Assembly (NCBI GenBank): GCA_013334845.1
Contig: JAAXWV010000060.1
Span: 1-8,172, forward strand
From: Candidatus Roizmanbacteria bacterium
GTDB lineage: Bacteria; Patescibacteriota; Microgenomatia; UBA1406; GWC2-37-13
DNA: 8,172 nt
Direction of reading: 5' to 3'
The translations under genes were made by a program, and so were the position numbers. Shown in pieces: positions 5,179 to 8,172 of the stretch (positions are counted from its first letter, which is position 1; every line of letters begins with the position of its first letter). The notes below the pieces were generated by a model. That model ran no database searches. It saw nothing but the letters and a program-made list of their open reading frames with translations, and was not told where the DNA came from.

Positions 5179-5184
5179 TAAAAT
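5179..5184 (+). promoter_or_regulatory. Possible -10 for the gene at 5204
   Basis: TAAAAT lies 19 bases before the ATG at 5204 and would give a leader of about 12-13 bases. A second candidate, TTTAAT, lies closer to the ATG at 5193-5198. Neither has a clear -35 or TGn extension, and no Shine-Dalgarno precedes the ATG. Confidence 0.3.
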
Positions 5185-5203
5185 ACGACAAGTTTTAATC
5201 TAT

Positions 5204-5893
5204 ATGGCCGTCGAAAAACAAAATCATCGTTATTCTCGGGAAACATTCTTTTACACTCCTGGGGGAAATATACGAACTACTCCACATGGCCGAATAGCTA
5301 CTTTATCGCTTATAGGTATTCCATCGACCATCTTTGCTTGTGAACGTTTGCGTGTAAATGACGAGCTGAAACTGCATAAACCATTATATTTGGGTGAAAA
5401 AGTAGTCCATAAGACGGGTCCGAATCTTGGAGCATATACGATATTAAAGTTTGAGCGTTCGGAATCATCTGTTATTGCAACTATATTCAATGGAAATCAT
5501 ACTGAACAATGTGATGTTCAAGATTTGAAATCCAGCTTCTCTCGAACGCTTGGCCCTATTAAAACCCGAAGTCTCGATGTGCTCATGCCCAATGTTCAAG
5601 CGATAGGTATGCAAGTAGAAACTGGGGATTTATCAGAAGAATTTCATATTTTAGCGCTGCAAAATGAAAATAAAAAGATGCTATTGAGTATAGGTTTAAA
5701 AATATCGGCTACCGAAATAGATGAAAATAATGAAGTAGCAGGGATTGTAACCAGAATAATATATGCCAATCGTCTCTATCCCGGCTACCCATATACCGCG
5801 GAAGTTCTCTCCGATGGCAAGATATATACTGTTGATGCTGCCGCAGCTAAACTCACTCCAGTAGCCCTCAGAGGAATACGGTCTATTACTTAA
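5204..5893 (+). CDS. Hypothetical protein (229 aa), AT-rich, unrecognised
   Basis: I do not recognise this protein. It has no signal peptide, no membrane span and only two Cys (46, 103). It looks like mixed beta structure: residues 64-108 (GEKVVHKTG to VQDLKS) and 194-220 (GYPYTAEVLSDGKIYTV onward) both resemble small SH3-like barrels by eye, which is a weak inference. Base composition stands out: the 60-base lines I counted inside it range from 25 to 42% G+C, against about 48-53% in the gene before it. Its last eight bases overlap the end of the opposing gene at 5886-6743. Composition and lack of recognisable kin suggest recent acquisition or a fast-evolving lineage-specific gene. Confidence 0.83.
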   Translation: MAVEKQNHRYSRETFFYTPGGNIRTTPHGRIATLSLIGIPSTIFACERLRVNDELKLHKPLYLGEKVVHKTGPNLGAYTILKFERSESSVIATIFNGNHTEQCDVQDLKSSFSRTLGPIKTRSLDVLMPNVQAIGMQVETGDLSEEFHILALQNENKKMLLSIGLKISATEIDENNEVAGIVTRIIYANRLYPGYPYTAEVLSDGKIYTVDAAAAKLTPVALRGIRSIT

Positions 5894-6743
5894 ATACCAC
5901 TAACCCTGATACCCTCTCTTGAAGAGGAGTTGAACGCTCCATCTGAATAACAAGATTTTTCACTGTTTCTTCAGGTTTTATCCCGTCTATCATATCTATC
6001 GCATTTTTACCCCACAATTGCTTCGTGGCACGGCAAATTGGATCAATATGGGACCTTCCTGGGCGATCAATAGTACCCGTTACTGGACTATAAAATCTTA
6101 TTAAGTTACCCTCGCCTGAATATACGTATGTGGCACTTAATTGATCAGCATGCACAGCTACCATCATTTCTACTCCATCTCCATAATACACTCTTCTTGC
6201 CGAGTCATATGTGCCATGTCGTAATCCGTTCCGAAAACCTATCTGTATAGCTAAGCCTTCTGGGGCGGGCACTTGAGTGTATACTCCCGAAGTAATAGCA
6301 CATTGCATTTCCTGTGTTTTTACTTCCAAAGCGCGGGGTACTTGCGTGACCGTCATTTTTCGCTTCTCATCAGGGTGCACAGCACTTACAGTTGTAGTCA
6401 ACCAACCAGGCCATTTATCCCGGTCAGGCAAATGGCCCTTCATCGCAGGATGAATCAAACCTACCTCTTCTAATATCCAATGGTCTACGGGAAATTGAGG
6501 TGCTTCTAAAACATATTTTTGTGAAAAAAAATCCGAGTCTTCGGCACACCTTTTATACGCCATACTAACACCATACATTAAGACTGCATCCTGGCCGGGT
6601 GTTTTCCCCTTGAGATCCCCAACAACCGGAATATCATGCTGTGATAGATGAATAGGGTATCTATAACTCCGTGTTTCAAGCACATAGTCCGAAACTGGAT
6701 AGCCTTTTATGTCTGTTTGTCCAATAATTTTTTCGTTTGCCAT
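5886..6743 (-). CDS. Hypothetical protein (285 aa), unrecognised, convergent with 5204-5893
   Basis: I do not recognise this protein. It appears soluble, with no membrane span or signal peptide and three Cys (66, 148, 237). The N-terminal half has KGKTPGQDAVLMYGVSMAY (45-63) and many His/Trp; the middle has GFRNGLRHGTYDSARRVYYG (169-188); the end has SPVTGTIDRPGRSHIDP (219-235). None is a motif I can assign. I start it at the ATG at 6743; an in-frame TTG at 6752 would add three residues. A weak GAG lies six to eight bases upstream of the ATG. Sampled lines run about 35-48% G+C, between its AT-rich partner and cysS. The two genes end tail to tail with an eight-base overlap, so their transcripts would be antisense at the 3' ends. 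Confidence 0.86.
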   Translation of the reverse strand: MANEKIIGQTDIKGYPVSDYVLETRSYRYPIHLSQHDIPVVGDLKGKTPGQDAVLMYGVSMAYKRCAEDSDFFSQKYVLEAPQFPVDHWILEEVGLIHPAMKGHLPDRDKWPGWLTTTVSAVHPDEKRKMTVTQVPRALEVKTQEMQCAITSGVYTQVPAPEGLAIQIGFRNGLRHGTYDSARRVYYGDGVEMMVAVHADQLSATYVYSGEGNLIRFYSPVTGTIDRPGRSHIDPICRATKQLWGKNAIDMIDGIKPEETVKNLVIQMERSTPLQERVSGLVVFK

Positions 6744-6803
6744 AATTCTCAACCAATATTCAACATTATTTTGTCGATACGGAAACTCGCATCAGTGCAG
6801 ATA

Positions 6804-6812
6804 TGCTATAAT
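6804..6812 (+). promoter_or_regulatory. Extended -10 promoter of cysS
   Basis: TGCTATAAT is a full-consensus extended -10 with no evident -35. It ends 12 bases before the ATG at 6825, so transcription should start around 6819-6820, leaving a leader of about five bases. A GAGGG at 6814-6818 has good Shine-Dalgarno spacing but would fall outside or at the edge of that transcript. Confidence 0.6.
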
Positions 6813-6824
6813 CGAGGGTAGAGT

Positions 6825-8172
6825 ATGAAACTTTACAATACCCTCAGTAAAAAAATCGAAGATTTTGCTCCTCTCAATCCTCCTGCTGTGACAATGTATT
6901 CCTGCGGACCGACAGTCTATGATTATACACATATTGGACATATACGCAAGTACGTAATTGACGATTTGCTCAAACGCTCCCTCGCATATCTCGGCTATAG
7001 CGTCAACCATGTCATGAATATTACTGACGTCGGGCATCTCACCGGCGACGATGACAGCGGCTCGGATAAGCTCGAAAAGGGGGTAGCTAAGACGGGTAAA
7101 ACAATCGAAGAAGTGGTGAAGTTTTATACCGACTTCTTTTTTGAGACGATGGACGCAGTGAATATCCAACGGCCCAGCCACATTCCCAAAGCTACCGAAT
7201 ATGTCCCTCAGATGATTGAGATCAATAAAAAGCTTGTTGAGAAAGGCCATGCCTACGATACTGAAGAAGCTCTTTACTATGATGTTTCAACCTTTCCCGA
7301 ATACGGAAAACTTTCCGGACAGAGACTGGAAGACAAAATGAAAGCAGTCCGGGAAGAAGTCTACGAAGACAAAAATAAGCGGAACGGAGCCGATTTCTCC
7401 CTCTGGTTCAAACGCGTGGGGCGCTTCAGTAACCATCTTTTACACTGGCCGTCACCGTGGGGCGAAGGATTCCCGGGGTGGCACATTGAATGTTCGGCAA
7501 TGGCCATGTCTCTTCTCGGCGAGACAGTTGATATTCACACAGGTGGCATCGACCATATTCCCGTTCATCATGAAAACGAAATTGCTCAGTCGGAAGGAGC
7601 GACCGGAAAACAGTTTGTGAAGTATTGGCTCCACTGTCATATGCTCAACGTTGATGGCGAAAAGATGAGCAAATCGAAAGGGAATTTTTACATGCTGAAA
7701 GATATAAAAGAGCATCATATAGATCCCGTTTCGCTTCGCCTGCTTATTATGCATACTCATTATCGCCAACCCATGAATTTCACCTGGGAAGCTGCACAGG
7801 GAGCAGACGAGGCGTACCAGAAACTAAAAAATTACGTTCTTACCTTGAAAAGCCAGACCCAACGTACCATGCTCTCGGAAGAGAAATTGCAAAAAGTAGA
7901 CGAGTATCGCGATCAGTTTGCACAGGCAATCGGCAACGATCTCCAGATGTCACAGGCAATGGCAGTCGTATGGGAGATGCTCAAAAGTAACATCCCCTCA
8001 GAAGACAAACTCGATCTGCTGTACGAATTTGATCAGGTACTCGGCCTTGATTTGAAAAACGTAAAAGAACTAGAAGTCCCTAAAGAGATTATCCAACTCG
8101 CAGAAGAGCGGATCAAAGCCCGCCAGGAAAAAGATTTTACCAAATCCGATGAGTTGAGAAAACAAATTGAGG
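6825..8172 (+). CDS. cysS: Cysteinyl-tRNA synthetase, 3' truncated by window
   Basis: Class I synthetase that charges tRNA-Cys with cysteine using ATP in the cytosol. The frame is open from the ATG at 6825 to the window edge (449 complete codons). Visible features: zinc ligand Cys27 in YSCGPTVYDY; the HIGH motif at 36-39; NITDVGH; DFSLW and SPWGEGFPGWHIECSAM with Cys223; HHENEIAQSE with the other zinc ligands His248 and Glu252; KMSKS at 280-284; and the C-terminal helical region ending in the KARQEKDFTKSDELR segment typical of the family end. Probably only the last 10-20 residues are missing. It has its own promoter and is divergent from the hypothetical gene at 5886-6743. Nothing unusual is seen in the catalytic residues. 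Confidence 0.98.
   Translation, partial: MKLYNTLSKKIEDFAPLNPPAVTMYSCGPTVYDYTHIGHIRKYVIDDLLKRSLAYLGYSVNHVMNITDVGHLTGDDDSGSDKLEKGVAKTGKTIEEVVKFYTDFFFETMDAVNIQRPSHIPKATEYVPQMIEINKKLVEKGHAYDTEEALYYDVSTFPEYGKLSGQRLEDKMKAVREEVYEDKNKRNGADFSLWFKRVGRFSNHLLHWPSPWGEGFPGWHIECSAMAMSLLGETVDIHTGGIDHIPVHHENEIAQSEGATGKQFVKYWLHCHMLNVDGEKMSKSKGNFYMLKDIKEHHIDPVSLRLLIMHTHYRQPMNFTWEAAQGADEAYQKLKNYVLTLKSQTQRTMLSEEKLQKVDEYRDQFAQAIGNDLQMSQAMAVVWEMLKSNIPSEDKLDLLYEFDQVLGLDLKNVKELEVPKEIIQLAEERIKARQEKDFTKSDELRKQIE

Noticed and set aside
6792..7769. Minus-strand ORFs within cysS (6792-7250 and 7452-7769)
   Set aside because: Antisense shadows; the plus strand encodes a clear cysteinyl-tRNA synthetase.
1..8172. UGA recoded as glycine or tryptophan, as in some CPR groups
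   Set aside because: TGA ends prs, recR and the 4635-5144 gene at their natural C-termini, and no in-frame TGA is needed inside any gene.

Overview
This 8.2 kb window looks like a compact bacterial chromosome segment, most likely from a Patescibacteria/CPR lineage (Microgenomates-like). That placement is an inference from several traits: near-absence of Shine-Dalgarno motifs, extended -10 promoters almost touching start codons, a tRNA gene without encoded CCA, an RNase J with an altered motif C, and several small lineage-specific proteins beside housekeeping genes. UGA works as a stop: prs, recR and the 4635-5144 gene all end at TGA at their natural C-termini. The code is therefore not one of the CPR recoded ones. 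No virus, plasmid, CRISPR or transposase gene is visible.

Layout. At the left edge (1-517, +) is the C-terminal half of a PRPP synthetase. Facing it on the minus strand are a possible small proline-rich ORF (480-794), recR (819-1442) and the RNase J gene (1703-3373). RNase J is flanked by two repeat clusters (1491-1664 and 3421-3538). Each cluster holds a long palindrome starting GTCATTGCGA and a small ATCCCG hairpin, and the long palindromes lie in opposite orientation. On the plus strand a MIP18/DUF59 iron-sulfur assembly gene (3611-3916) is followed after one base by a glutamine-rich coiled-coil protein (3918-4475). A tRNA-Pro(CGG) gene lies on the minus strand (4517-4588), divergent from a highly conserved protein of unknown function (4635-5144). 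Two unrecognised genes follow tail to tail with an 8-base overlap (5204-5893 + and 5886-6743 -); the first is clearly richer in A+T than its surroundings. The right edge is cysS (6825 to the end, +), lacking only its extreme C-terminus.

Together the recognised genes are information-processing and basic metabolism: nucleotide precursor supply, recombination repair, RNA turnover, Fe-S protein maturation and aminoacylation of tRNA. The most interesting unexplained parts are the RNase J active-site change, the inverted palindromes around that gene, the AT-rich orphan pair, and the recurring leaderless-type promoters.
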